Shown here in pieces: positions 53,579 to 62,852 of a DNA stretch of 64,000 nt. Location of the stretch: contig CAZVRJ010000005.1 of NCBI GenBank assembly GCA_964629885.1, positions 1 to 64,000 of the forward strand. The letters run 5' to 3'. The notes under the pieces were generated by a model. That model ran no database searches. It saw only the letters and a list, made by a program, of their open reading frames with translations, and was not told the origin of the DNA. The first letter of the stretch is position 1. Each line of letters starts with the position of its first letter. This stretch comes from CAYWCV01 sp964629885 (GTDB lineage: Bacteria; Bacteroidota; Rhodothermia; Balneolales; CAYWCV01). Made by a program: the position numbers and the translations under genes.

Positions 53579-55697
53579 CATCCGCCTCCATGTTCTCTTT
53601 AACCACTTTCTCCTGTACGTGCGAAGGCACCGAAGCGTAGTGCGAGAAAGCTCGTTCGTGAGTAGCGCGCCCCTGGGTCATCGACTTGAGTGATGTAGAA
53701 TATTTATACATTTCTACCAGAGGTACTTTCGCTTTCACGATCTGCATGCTTCCATCTGAATCCATTCCTTGAATCTGGGCACGGCGGGTTGCAAGGTCAC
53801 CCATAATATCACCCATGAACTCGGATGGAATTCGTACTGAAATATCGTAAATCGGTTCAAGCAGTTGTGGTGCAGCATCAATGAACCCTTTTCGAAACGC
53901 CATCAGTGAGGCTGTTTTAAATGCGGCGTCGTTAGAGTCAACACTGTGCATCGAACCGTCGTATACGCACACGCGAACGTCACGCGCGCGACTACCCGTT
54001 AACGGACCATTTTCCATTTTGTCCATAACACCTTTCAAAATGGCAGGCATGAAACGGTTGTCGATCACACCACCAACAATGCAGTTGTAAAACACGAGCT
54101 TACCTCCCCATGGAAGGTCAATCTCCTGCCGGTCGCGAACGGTTAAATCCTTCGGGTCGGGCATACCCTCGTACCAGGGCTCAATGAGCATATGTACATC
54201 GGCATACTGACCAGCACCACCCGACTGCTTCTTGTGCTTGTAATTGCTCTTGACAGTCTTAGTGATGGTTTCGCGATATGGAATCTTTGGTTCCTCAAGC
54301 TCGGTGGCGATCTTGTACTTGTTTAACAATGTATAGATCACCTGTGCAAGATGCTCCTCTCCTTGTCCACTAATAATCGTCTGACGCAGCTCCTGGCTGT
54401 GCTCGACATGAAGCGATGGATCTTCTCGGGCAATCTGATGTAGTGCACTGGCGAGTTTGTCGTCCTCCCCTTCCTTGGCCGATTTGATGGCCGTACGGAT
54501 AACTGGCTCTGGGAATGTGATTCCATCAAATTGCAGCGTTGAATTCTTATCGCGAAGGGTATCGTTTACACCCACATCTTTCAATTTAACGACGGTACCA
54601 ATGTCGCCAGCCGAGAGAACTGGAACCTCCAAGCGCTTGTTGCCCTGTACACTGTAAAGGTTACCCATGCGCAAGGTGTTGCCGTTGGTGGCATTGACTA
54701 AGTCCATGCCGGGCTGCACACTGCCACTATATACTTTGAAGTAGGATAAATCTCCGACATGCTGCTCATTGTGCGTCTTGAAAACGAACAATGCTGTTTT
54801 GTCTTTCGGATTGGTCGAGTATTCCTCGCCATCCACGGTCTGAATCGGTTTTGCATCAAGCGGCGATGGGGCAACATTATCGATGAATCCCATCAGTCGG
54901 CCACTACCCATGTTTCGCTCAGCCGATAGGCAAAATACAGGGAAAATAGCGTGTTCGACCATCGATTTGCGTAAACCGTCGCGCATTTCGTCCTCGTCGA
55001 GCTCTCCTTTTTCGAAGTAGAGGTCCATCAGCATTTCGTCGTTTTCTGCGATGGCCTCAATAAGTTCGTTGTGTAAAATTTGTGCTCGGTCTCTCTGTGA
55101 ATCGGGAATCGGCAGTTTGTCGGGTTTACCGCCAGCTTCTGGGAATTCGTACATCGTCATTTTTAAGACGTCGATAATGGCGTTGAATCCGGTGCCCTCG
55201 TTGTAGGGGTATTGCACGACGGTCACTTCACGACCAAATCGTTCTTTAGCCTGCTCAACTACACCCCAAAAATCAGATTTTTCTTGATCTACTTTATTAA
55301 TGACCAGCAATGTTGGGCTTTGGTACGAGTGGGTGTATTTCCAAAGGGCTTCTGTGCCCACTTCCACGCCCGATTGAGCATCTAAGACATATATACCTGT
55401 GGCTGCCACTTTCAATGCACCGATCACTTCGCCGAAGAAGTCCATGGTGCCGGGTGTATCGATGAGGTTGATCTTGTATCCCCGCCAGTCGAGGGTGATC
55501 AATGATGAATAGACTGACTTTTGTTTCTCTTGTTCAATTTCGTGGTAATCTGAAACCGTTGTCCCCTCTTGAACGCTCCCTCGACGATTGATGACTCCGG
55601 ACTCGTAGAGCATGGTTTCAGCCAGCGTGGTTTTGCCGGATCCGGAGTGACCCAGCAAAACCACATTTCGAATGTTTGATGGTTCATATACTTTCAT
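53568..55697 (-). CDS. Atypical elongation factor G-like GTPase
   Basis: 709 residues with all five EF-G domains. The P-loop is GHSGSGKTT (16-24), G4 is VINKVDQEKS. The G3 motif reads DTPGTMDF, with Thr83 where canonical EF-G has the catalytic histidine of DTPGH. Switch I is also unusual (VSDYHEIEQEKQKS). Domain IV and V are present (RETITKTVKSNYKHKKQSGG, GRATHERAFSHYASVP). It therefore belongs to the EF-G-like paralogues (FusA2/EF-G2) of unclear role, not the main translocase. It is transcribed alone. Confidence 0.9.
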   Translation of the reverse strand: MKVYEPSNIRNVVLLGHSGSGKTTLAETMLYESGVINRRGSVQEGTTVSDYHEIEQEKQKSVYSSLITLDWRGYKINLIDTPGTMDFFGEVIGALKVAATGIYVLDAQSGVEVGTEALWKYTHSYQSPTLLVINKVDQEKSDFWGVVEQAKERFGREVTVVQYPYNEGTGFNAIIDVLKMTMYEFPEAGGKPDKLPIPDSQRDRAQILHNELIEAIAENDEMLMDLYFEKGELDEDEMRDGLRKSMVEHAIFPVFCLSAERNMGSGRLMGFIDNVAPSPLDAKPIQTVDGEEYSTNPKDKTALFVFKTHNEQHVGDLSYFKVYSGSVQPGMDLVNATNGNTLRMGNLYSVQGNKRLEVPVLSAGDIGTVVKLKDVGVNDTLRDKNSTLQFDGITFPEPVIRTAIKSAKEGEDDKLASALHQIAREDPSLHVEHSQELRQTIISGQGEEHLAQVIYTLLNKYKIATELEEPKIPYRETITKTVKSNYKHKKQSGGAGQYADVHMLIEPWYEGMPDPKDLTVRDRQEIDLPWGGKLVFYNCIVGGVIDNRFMPAILKGVMDKMENGPLTGSRARDVRVCVYDGSMHSVDSNDAAFKTASLMAFRKGFIDAAPQLLEPIYDISVRIPSEFMGDIMGDLATRRAQIQGMDSDGSMQIVKAKVPLVEMYKYSTSLKSMTQGRATHERAFSHYASVPSHVQEKVVKENMEADATA

Positions 55698-55856
55698 GGC
55701 GGCCTTCCTTTATGGTTAGTTATTCTGAAATCCTTGGCACGCTTATATTGGCCTAAATTGCCTATCAGATAATTAAGACAATTTCAGATTAAAAAGCGAT
55801 CGTGATAATTGTTTTTTCTTTCACCATCTATGCCCCGTTCATTAACTTAAAGGAAT

Positions 55857-56864
55857 ATGAAGAAACGAAAGCACATCCTGATCCTTCAAACGGGTGGCAC
55901 CATTGCCATGAAGGACGACCTTGAAGAAGGGGTCGGATTCAGTGAGCCGGGCAAAGGTCTTCGCCTCAGGGAAGACATGCCCGAATTGGAGCGAATTGCC
56001 ACGTTTGATGTTCGCACCTTGTTCGTCGAAGACAGCTCCAACCTGAACCATCGCCATTGGGACCGCATCGGATCGTACATCCACGAAAAGCACAACCAAT
56101 ATGATGGTTTTGTGATCGTACACGGCACCGATACGATGGCGTATACCGCCTCTTTTCTATCGTTTGCGTTCGCAGGACTAACAAAACCGATCGTACTCAC
56201 CGGCAGCCAGATACCACTCGGAAATGTAAGGAGCGATGCCCGAAGGAACCTGATCAATTCTGTCGAGATCGCCACCACAGGATTGTGTGATGTGGGGATA
56301 TGCTTCAACGACAGGTTCCTGCGTGGCAACAGAAGCACAAAAATGAGTATTGGTGATTTCGATGCATTTGCCTCACCAAATTACCCGCCTATCGCAGAGA
56401 TCGGCCTGAACATATCGCTCAAAGAGAAGATCCGCAAAAATCGGGTCGAACTCGCATATGACGGACGCTGCGATAACAAGGTAGCCCTGATCAAAATTTT
56501 TCCTGGACTCAATCCAGCATACATCGAACCGTTGCAGCATACGGATGTGCGATGCATTGTTTTGGAAGTGTTCGGATCAGGCAACATCCCTATCATCGAC
56601 GACTTCAATCTTCTCCCCTTTGTGGAGTCTTGTCTAAGCAAAGACATCCTTGTTGTAGTTACATCGCAGGCACCTTACGATGCCGTCGACCTGTCGAAAT
56701 ACCTCAATGCCCGACTACTGCATGATGCTGGCGCCATCAGTGCCGGCGACATGACCATCGAGGCGACCATCACGAAAATGATGGTATTACTCGGTCGCCA
56801 CAAAGATATTCACCTCATAACCGAGCTATTCTCCGAAAACTTAGCTGGCGAGCGGTCAGTCTGA
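55857..56864 (+). CDS. ansA: Type I L-asparaginase
   Basis: 335 residues, cytoplasmic (no signal peptide). Catalytic threonines are in LQTGGTIAM (Thr15) and HGTDTMAYTASF. Aspartate and lysine of the second triad are in the latter and in SDARRNLINSV. It hydrolyses asparagine to aspartate and ammonia; glutaminase side activity cannot be judged. AAAGGA lies 6 bases upstream of the ATG, one of the clearer Shine-Dalgarno sequences in the window. Confidence 0.93.
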   Translation: MKKRKHILILQTGGTIAMKDDLEEGVGFSEPGKGLRLREDMPELERIATFDVRTLFVEDSSNLNHRHWDRIGSYIHEKHNQYDGFVIVHGTDTMAYTASFLSFAFAGLTKPIVLTGSQIPLGNVRSDARRNLINSVEIATTGLCDVGICFNDRFLRGNRSTKMSIGDFDAFASPNYPPIAEIGLNISLKEKIRKNRVELAYDGRCDNKVALIKIFPGLNPAYIEPLQHTDVRCIVLEVFGSGNIPIIDDFNLLPFVESCLSKDILVVVTSQAPYDAVDLSKYLNARLLHDAGAISAGDMTIEATITKMMVLLGRHKDIHLITELFSENLAGERSV

Positions 56865-56916
56865 TCAATCTTTATCGTAATTTTCAAGAATCCAACTAGC
56901 ATTCACTATTCATAGT

Positions 56917-58284
56917 ATGAAATCACTGACCGTACGCTCACTCCTGCTTTTCGTGAGCTTCATTTTTGTTTCGTGTGGCAACCAAGGCACAGAACCATCC
57001 ATATTAACGCAACCGCTAGGCCATGCCGAATGGAGTCGCAACGCCGTCATCTATGAAATGAATGTACGGCAGTTTACCGAGGAGGGCACGTTCAACGCGG
57101 CCTCCGAGTGGCTGGGAGAGCTAAACGACATGGGAGTAGAAATTATCTGGTTGATGCCGATTCATCCCATTGGCGAGCTGAATCGGAAGGGATCGCTTGG
57201 GTCTTACTATTCAGTGCGCGACTACAAGGGCATTAATCCTGAGTTTGGCAATGAGGAAGATTTTCGCCGTTTTGTGAGCGCGGCCCACAGTTTGGGCATG
57301 AAGGTGATCATCGACTGGGTTGCAAATCATACTGCTTGGGATCATCCATGGACTGAGAGCAACCCGGAGTGGTACACAAAAAACGAGAACGGGGAGTTCG
57401 TGCCGCCGGTTGACGACTGGAGCGACGTGATCGACCTAAATTTCGACAACGCGGATCTTCGCGAGGCAATGATTGACGCGCTTGAATATTGGGTGCGCGA
57501 ATTCGACATCGACGGCTATCGTTGCGACGTAGCCGACATGGTTCCGGTCGACTTCTGGGAGGCTGCACGAGAGCGTCTCGATGCCATCAAGCCTGTTTTT
57601 ATGTTGGCCGAGGCCGAGAATCCTGCCCTTCATGCAAAAGCCTTTGACATGGGTTACGGCTGGGAGATGCACCACACCATGAACCGTGTTGCGCAGGGAG
57701 CACCTATTGCGAAACTGGACAGCATGATCGAAGTAACCCGCACCAAATTCCCATCCGACACATGGCTCATGAACTTTACGAGCAACCACGACGAAAACTC
57801 TTGGAACGGCACGGAATTCGAGCGCATGGGCGATGGAGCTGCAGCCTTTGCAGTCTTATCTGGCACCATGGAAGGGATGCCCCTCATTTACAACGGCCAG
57901 GAAGCTGGGATGGATAAACGTCTCGCCTTTTTCGATAAAGACCCTATCGAGTGGAAAGAAAGCCCATTCAAGGACCTTTACACCAGATTAAACATGCTCA
58001 AACGAAACAATCCTGCACTTTGGAATGGTGACCACGGTGCACCGATGCAACGACTAGAGGCAGATCACGACCGTGTTTATGCCTTCCACAGAACCATGGG
58101 TGTCTATTCTGTTGTGGTGGTCTTGAATTTGGGTGCCGACTCCACTCAGGTAAGTCTTAATACCGAAGAGTTGCAGTACCGATACCGCGATGTCTTCAAC
58201 GACTCTGTTTTCGAAATGTCGTCATTGTTTAACGTGAATCTTGGTCCTTGGGACTATAAAGTATACGCCCGTGTCCAAAACTAA
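56917..58284 (+). CDS. GH13 family alpha-amylase-like lipoprotein
   Basis: 455 residues. The N-terminus ends in a lipobox (LLLFVSFIFVSCGN, Cys20), so it should be lipid-anchored. The GH13 catalytic barrel shows all regions: DWVANHT (region I), DGYRCDVADM (region II, with the nucleophile aspartate), MLAEAEN (region III, acid-base glutamate) and FTSNHDENSW (region IV). A short C-terminal beta domain ends it. It should hydrolyse or transfer alpha-glucans outside the cytoplasm. It overlaps the aldo/keto reductase gene by 14 bp. Confidence 0.93.
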   Translation: MKSLTVRSLLLFVSFIFVSCGNQGTEPSILTQPLGHAEWSRNAVIYEMNVRQFTEEGTFNAASEWLGELNDMGVEIIWLMPIHPIGELNRKGSLGSYYSVRDYKGINPEFGNEEDFRRFVSAAHSLGMKVIIDWVANHTAWDHPWTESNPEWYTKNENGEFVPPVDDWSDVIDLNFDNADLREAMIDALEYWVREFDIDGYRCDVADMVPVDFWEAARERLDAIKPVFMLAEAENPALHAKAFDMGYGWEMHHTMNRVAQGAPIAKLDSMIEVTRTKFPSDTWLMNFTSNHDENSWNGTEFERMGDGAAAFAVLSGTMEGMPLIYNGQEAGMDKRLAFFDKDPIEWKESPFKDLYTRLNMLKRNNPALWNGDHGAPMQRLEADHDRVYAFHRTMGVYSVVVVLNLGADSTQVSLNTEELQYRYRDVFNDSVFEMSSLFNVNLGPWDYKVYARVQN

Positions 58285-59203
58285 TTTGCCCGATTTAGAT
58301 CAGTGCCATGTATCCGGGATACCCTCATTGGGTATGATGGGGCTGGCTGGGAGCTGGGAACCTTCCGAAATCACTGATACCAACCGAGAAGTCGCCGTCC
58401 AGGCCATGCAGACCGCATTAGATGCCGGTTACACGTTCTTCGACCATGCCGATATCTATGCGTTTGGCTACTGTGAATCCGTCTTTCGACACTGTTTGGA
58501 TGTTCTCAAACCAGATAGGTCAAAGCTTTACATCGCAAGTAAATGCAGCATTCGATTTCAAGATAACGAGGGACCTCACCGCTATGATTCAAGCTACGAC
58601 TACATCATGCGCAGCATCGATGGCTCCCTCACGCGCTTGGGACTAGACTACTTAGATTTATATCAGGTTCACCGAAGGGATCCCTTAACGCATCCATCAG
58701 AGGTAGCCCGCGCCTTGAACCAACTGCAACAAGAGGGTCTTGTTCGTCATATTGGAGTCAGCAATTTCAGTGCATCACAAATTCGAGCCCACCAAGAATA
58801 CCTCCACGAACCGATTGTATCTGTTCAGAATGAGTTTAGCTTGTTACATCTTGATGCTCTCACCAACGGTGTATTCGATTACTGCGAGCAGTATGGAACC
58901 GTATTCTTAGCCTACAGCCCCATTAAAAAAGGTGCCGTAATTGGGCATAATGTTCCACAAAACTTACACGATAAAGCTGGTAGCCTCATTAGAGAACTTC
59001 AAGTTCAAGCCGAAAAACATCAAGCATCCTATTCTCAGTTGGCTTTGGCTTGGATTCGTCGCTTGCCGTTCAAGGCTATCGCTGTGTACGGAAGTAACGA
59101 CCCTAATCACATCCGCGATGCGGCAAAATCGTCTGATGTCCAGCTATCCCATTCCGATTGGTACAGTATGTGGCGAGCTGCACGAAACGAGCCCCTGCCC
59201 TGA
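58271..59203 (+). CDS. Aldo/keto reductase
   Basis: 310 residues if GTG 58271 is the start; TTG 58241 or TTG 58286 are alternatives. The AKR tetrad is complete: Asp58 and Tyr63 (FFDHADIYAFG), Lys91 (IASKCS) and His134 (LYQVHRRDP). The cofactor-binding end reads AVYGSNDPNHIRDA. This resembles the YdhF-type NADPH-dependent reductases. The start of the gene overlaps that of the GH13 lipoprotein, so it is probably cotranslated. Its TGA abuts the TGA of pta on the other strand (TGATCA). Confidence 0.9.
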   Translation: MSKTNLPDLDQCHVSGIPSLGMMGLAGSWEPSEITDTNREVAVQAMQTALDAGYTFFDHADIYAFGYCESVFRHCLDVLKPDRSKLYIASKCSIRFQDNEGPHRYDSSYDYIMRSIDGSLTRLGLDYLDLYQVHRRDPLTHPSEVARALNQLQQEGLVRHIGVSNFSASQIRAHQEYLHEPIVSVQNEFSLLHLDALTNGVFDYCEQYGTVFLAYSPIKKGAVIGHNVPQNLHDKAGSLIRELQVQAEKHQASYSQLALAWIRRLPFKAIAVYGSNDPNHIRDAAKSSDVQLSHSDWYSMWRAARNEPLP

Positions 59204-60190
59204 TCAGGACATCAATGCCGCTATACAGGCGGTATCAACAATATCGTTGGATGATGCACCCCTCGACAAATCGTTCATCGGTCGAAGTAGACCTTGTACG
59301 ATGGGCCCCGTTGCAACGGCTCCGCCAAGCCGTTCTGTAATCTTGTAGGATATATTCCCCGCATCCAGATTTGGGAATACAAATACGTTTGCACGGCCTG
59401 CAACGGTTGATCCGGGTGCCTTCCTTACTCCAATTTCAGGCAGTAAAGCGGCATCGAACTGAAGTGGACCATCTGCATCGATTTCCGGATGAGCGATTTG
59501 GAACGTTTGAACGGCATCCCTTACCAAGTCGACCCTCTCGTGGTTGGCACTTCCACCTGTCGCAAACGATAGGAAGGCTACTCTAGGTGCTGAACCGGTT
59601 AACTTGGAGTACATCATAGCCGTGTCAGCAGCAATGGTCGCCAATTGATCCGAGTTCGGGTATGGAAACACGGCACAATCGGCATATGCGAACACTCTGC
59701 CATCATCCCAGCTCATCATGAAAGAGCCCGACACAACATTCGATCCTTCGGCCAAACCGATCATCTGGAGACCTGCCTTGAGAACGTCGCCCGTCGTGTT
59801 CACTGCACCGGCAACGCAGGCATCTACTACCCCGATGGCGACCAAGCCTGCTGCATACCACAATGGTTCGCTACACAACTCTTGGGCTTGATCGAGGGTC
59901 ATCCCCTTCGTTTTCCTTCGATCGTACAGATGGTTCGCCATCGCACTTATGTGGCTCGCATTTGGCTGGTCCACGAAATGAATTTGGATAGATTCCTCCA
60001 TCGAAATCCCTTTTTCGATGCATAGCGTTGCAAATACCTTCGAATCGGCAACCAAGTGCACCTTGCATAATCCATCCTTTGCTAGACGATTGGCTGCTTC
60101 TAGCACGCGTGTGTCGCCAGATTCTGGGAATACGACCGATGCGCCCTTAATAGCAGCTCGGGAGTGGAGATTCGATATAAATGGGTTCAT
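59204..60190 (-). CDS. pta: Phosphate acetyltransferase
   Basis: 328 residues, the short PTA/PTB form without the N-terminal DRTGG domain. Conserved segments: VFPESGDTRVLEAANRL, GAVNTTGDVLKAGLQMIG, PLQFDAALLPEIG and FPNLDAGNISYKITERLGG. It interconverts acetyl-CoA and acetyl phosphate, working with acetate kinase, whose gene is the first of the same operon. It overlaps the EamA transporter gene by 4 bp (ATGA). Confidence 0.95.
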   Translation of the reverse strand: MNPFISNLHSRAAIKGASVVFPESGDTRVLEAANRLAKDGLCKVHLVADSKVFATLCIEKGISMEESIQIHFVDQPNASHISAMANHLYDRRKTKGMTLDQAQELCSEPLWYAAGLVAIGVVDACVAGAVNTTGDVLKAGLQMIGLAEGSNVVSGSFMMSWDDGRVFAYADCAVFPYPNSDQLATIAADTAMMYSKLTGSAPRVAFLSFATGGSANHERVDLVRDAVQTFQIAHPEIDADGPLQFDAALLPEIGVRKAPGSTVAGRANVFVFPNLDAGNISYKITERLGGAVATGPIVQGLLRPMNDLSRGASSNDIVDTACIAALMS

Positions 60191-61038
60191 ACGTCCATAG
60201 TAAGAAGAACAATTGCGACGATCGCAAGCGATATCACAACATAATGTCTACGGGTCAATACATCTTTCCAATATAGCCTGCCCAAGATGGTTCCCGCCGT
60301 AATTATTGTCAGATTCGAAGTAGGAAAAGCAATTGAAGCCGGAACAAGCTCTAACCCCATCAAGATGAAAATTGATGCCGCAAGGTTAGGTACTCCAACA
60401 AATATGCCGATTTTGATTTCCTCGACCGATGGAATGGGCTTCTCACGAAACACGATGTATCCGAGACATAGGATGGTGCAGGTAGTAAACACGACACCCA
60501 TGAACATCCATTTGTCGAAGATTGGACTCCCCGATGCCTGAAACACTTTTAGAGCGACATCCCCAATACCTGTCAGCAGAAATATGATCAGGAGATAGTA
60601 AAGAGCCGATGAACTGCGCTCGACCTTGCTCGGTTTGAATAGAATAGCCAAAGCGGCAAATGCGAGAACGAGCCCAACGAGCCGAAGTGTGCTCGTCTGT
60701 TCAGAGAAAACCAAGATAGAAACGATGACTGGTATTACGAGGGAGATACGCATCACCGAAACGGTTAGACCGATCCCATTTTCGGTCATCGACCTCCCCA
60801 TTAGTATCAGGTTCGACATATACAATAGACCTACAAACACACCAAACGCAACCTCGCCAACAGCCTCTTGGCTGAACAAGATCGACATGGGCATGTCTGA
60901 TAGCAGGAATGCCGCGATTCCTGCAACGAGATAATTCACGAGGTACACATGCAACTCTCGCATGCGGTGGTGGCCCGCATATTTTAGCATGTGCGCTAAA
61001 AAGACCGAGCTGAAAGCGCTCAGAAAAACAAATATCAA
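60187..61038 (-). CDS. EamA/DMT-superfamily transporter
   Basis: 283 residues with about ten membrane helices in two similar halves. The start is TTG at 61038, needed to complete the first helix (MIFVFLSAFSSVFLAHMLKY). Family features include GSPIFDKWMFMG, PSIAFPTSNLTIITAGTILG-like C-terminal segments (shortened here) and positively charged loops inside. Such exporters move amino acids, nucleotides or sugars; the substrate is unknown. It lies between the pseudo-caspase gene (20 bp upstream) and pta (overlapping). Confidence 0.88.
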   Translation of the reverse strand: MIFVFLSAFSSVFLAHMLKYAGHHRMRELHVYLVNYLVAGIAAFLLSDMPMSILFSQEAVGEVAFGVFVGLLYMSNLILMGRSMTENGIGLTVSVMRISLVIPVIVSILVFSEQTSTLRLVGLVLAFAALAILFKPSKVERSSSALYYLLIIFLLTGIGDVALKVFQASGSPIFDKWMFMGVVFTTCTILCLGYIVFREKPIPSVEEIKIGIFVGVPNLAASIFILMGLELVPASIAFPTSNLTIITAGTILGRLYWKDVLTRRHYVVISLAIVAIVLLTMDV

Positions 61039-61058
61039 AGCCGTAGATGATTATGCGA

Positions 61059-62852
61059 TCAGTTGCCGGTCAACCTAAGATCCGGATCACCCAAAAATAC
61101 GGGGGATTGAGCACGATCGTGCAACAATCGTGACGTAAAATTGACATTATTATCCATGAACTGATATATGTCGCCAATTCGGGTCCTGTTCTCCTTTAGG
61201 GCCCGTGCGAAAAAGTACGTGCCAATGCTGTAACGGTTATTAACCCTACCATCTCTGGATACGTAATCGCCCGACTTTTGCTGAATCTGATTCGTGAAAA
61301 TTGCCGCCGTGTTGGGTCGGTTGATAAATTCGGATGTAAGTTGACGATATTGCTCGTAGCCACTCATTCCTGAAGCCCGTTGCATTGCAGCCGCACCAGA
61401 TATAAAATCGATGTCTGCAACAACCACGCACTGCTGAAATGGCAATCTTCCAATAGCCCTGAACACCTCCTCTAGCCGCACAGCTGTAGCTGCAGGATCG
61501 TCAGGTCGCGAATCAGAAGGAAGTAGGTAAATTACGCCTTCGTCGTCGCCCGACATGTAGCCCAATCCCGAAATGTAGATGAACAATTTGGTTTGATCGT
61601 TCAGCGTCGAACGCAAACCTGTTTGGCGGCCTCCAAAACCGAGGAGTTCCTCAAAATCAAATCGCTCTGGGTTGCTGATGCTCATCAATCTGTCGTCTCG
61701 TACACCAAGTGTTTGTATGGCATATCGCTGCACAATATCCATATTCAGTGCTGCAGTGCGACGTCGGGGCAAGCCGGTTAAATAATCAGTGTTGCCGATG
61801 ACCACTGTATAGGCTTCATCAATCTTTGTGGTTTTAACAGGTATGTTTGTTTCAACGTCCACGCGACCAAAGTTGGCCTCCCTCTCGGTTATCACCAACG
61901 ATTCGTCGGTGCGACCTAGGGGTCTCCAAATGAGTTCAATGTCGCTACGCCGTATATAAGTAGAGGCAACGCCATATAGCACCCTAAACCAATCGGAGTC
62001 ATAGGTTTCCTGATATTGAAGCTGGCTCTCTTTCACGATGTCGGCCAAAATATTGCCCGGCACATCGCGTGGACCGCTTCTGAGAGGTGTTGATTCGGCA
62101 GTAACTCGCACATATTGCGCCATGACCGAAGTTACCGGTACCTCAATCTGCGACACTTTTCCTAATGCTTCTATGATGATCTCCAAATTACCGGGTTCGA
62201 CCGATTGTACCGGCACAAACTGAACTTCCCGGTTGATGTCGAACAGCATTCTGCCACGGGTGAATTCTTTTCGGACATTTTCAATCAATGTCTCCCCTCT
62301 GTATTTCACCGTTACGTACGACGCTGTAGGAACATCGCTCACATACGACACTGTATCGCGTAGAACGATCGTGCCAGTCTGAGCAAGTAATCTGCGCTCT
62401 TCGGTAGGAATAGGGGCACCATTGGGTTTCAGCGCCACGAAACCGCTTGCCGCAAGGACAACAGCTGCGCTATTGAGGATCAGTTTTTGGTTCTTGAATC
62501 CGCCCTCGGAATTTACATTCGGCGAATTTGCAACGTAAAGCACTGCAGCCGAGGAGGCCAACGACAGGGCAACCAAACCGGGTCTTAGTTTATACTGTTG
62601 AACATAGCGCTGCGACTGAGTACGCTGGGGATATTCTATCACGTTAATATCCCGAAGCTCAAATTCTACGATGGGTCGATTTGGTGTCGGGATATTTGTT
62701 TGCCGAACGAAGGAATAGCTCTCAATAACATCTCCCGATCTGAAATCGACAACCGGGTCGGGTTGTATAACCCATTTTGTACCCGAACAGGATGCCAAAA
62801 ACATGGCAACCACAGAAATTAGTACGATAATGTGTCGTTCTTTCAAACCCAT
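61059..62852 (-). CDS. Lipoprotein with SH3b and inactive caspase-like domain
   Basis: 597 residues. A lipobox (FLASC, Cys22) makes it a lipoprotein. Two hydrophobic stretches lie near 93-110 and 122-140. A bacterial SH3 domain is at about 245-305 (PLRSGPRDVPGN, DSDWFRVLYGVASTYI). The C-terminal region from about 345 (YTVVIGNTDYLTGL) is a peptidase C14 caspase-like fold. Both catalytic residues are missing: SGHG reads SGLG (about 426) and the DAC-SG motif reads ADIDFISG (about 481). It is probably a binding scaffold, not a protease. Its start overlaps ackA by 10 bp. Confidence 0.8.
   Translation of the reverse strand: MGLKERHIIVLISVVAMFLASCSGTKWVIQPDPVVDFRSGDVIESYSFVRQTNIPTPNRPIVEFELRDINVIEYPQRTQSQRYVQQYKLRPGLVALSLASSAAVLYVANSPNVNSEGGFKNQKLILNSAAVVLAASGFVALKPNGAPIPTEERRLLAQTGTIVLRDTVSYVSDVPTASYVTVKYRGETLIENVRKEFTRGRMLFDINREVQFVPVQSVEPGNLEIIIEALGKVSQIEVPVTSVMAQYVRVTAESTPLRSGPRDVPGNILADIVKESQLQYQETYDSDWFRVLYGVASTYIRRSDIELIWRPLGRTDESLVITEREANFGRVDVETNIPVKTTKIDEAYTVVIGNTDYLTGLPRRRTAALNMDIVQRYAIQTLGVRDDRLMSISNPERFDFEELLGFGGRQTGLRSTLNDQTKLFIYISGLGYMSGDDEGVIYLLPSDSRPDDPAATAVRLEEVFRAIGRLPFQQCVVVADIDFISGAAAMQRASGMSGYEQYRQLTSEFINRPNTAAIFTNQIQQKSGDYVSRDGRVNNRYSIGTYFFARALKENRTRIGDIYQFMDNNVNFTSRLLHDRAQSPVFLGDPDLRLTGN

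Noticed and set aside
61059..62852. Caspase-like protein as part of an antiphage or cell-death system
   Set aside because: The catalytic histidine and cysteine are missing, it is a lipoprotein, and its neighbours are acetate metabolism and a transporter.
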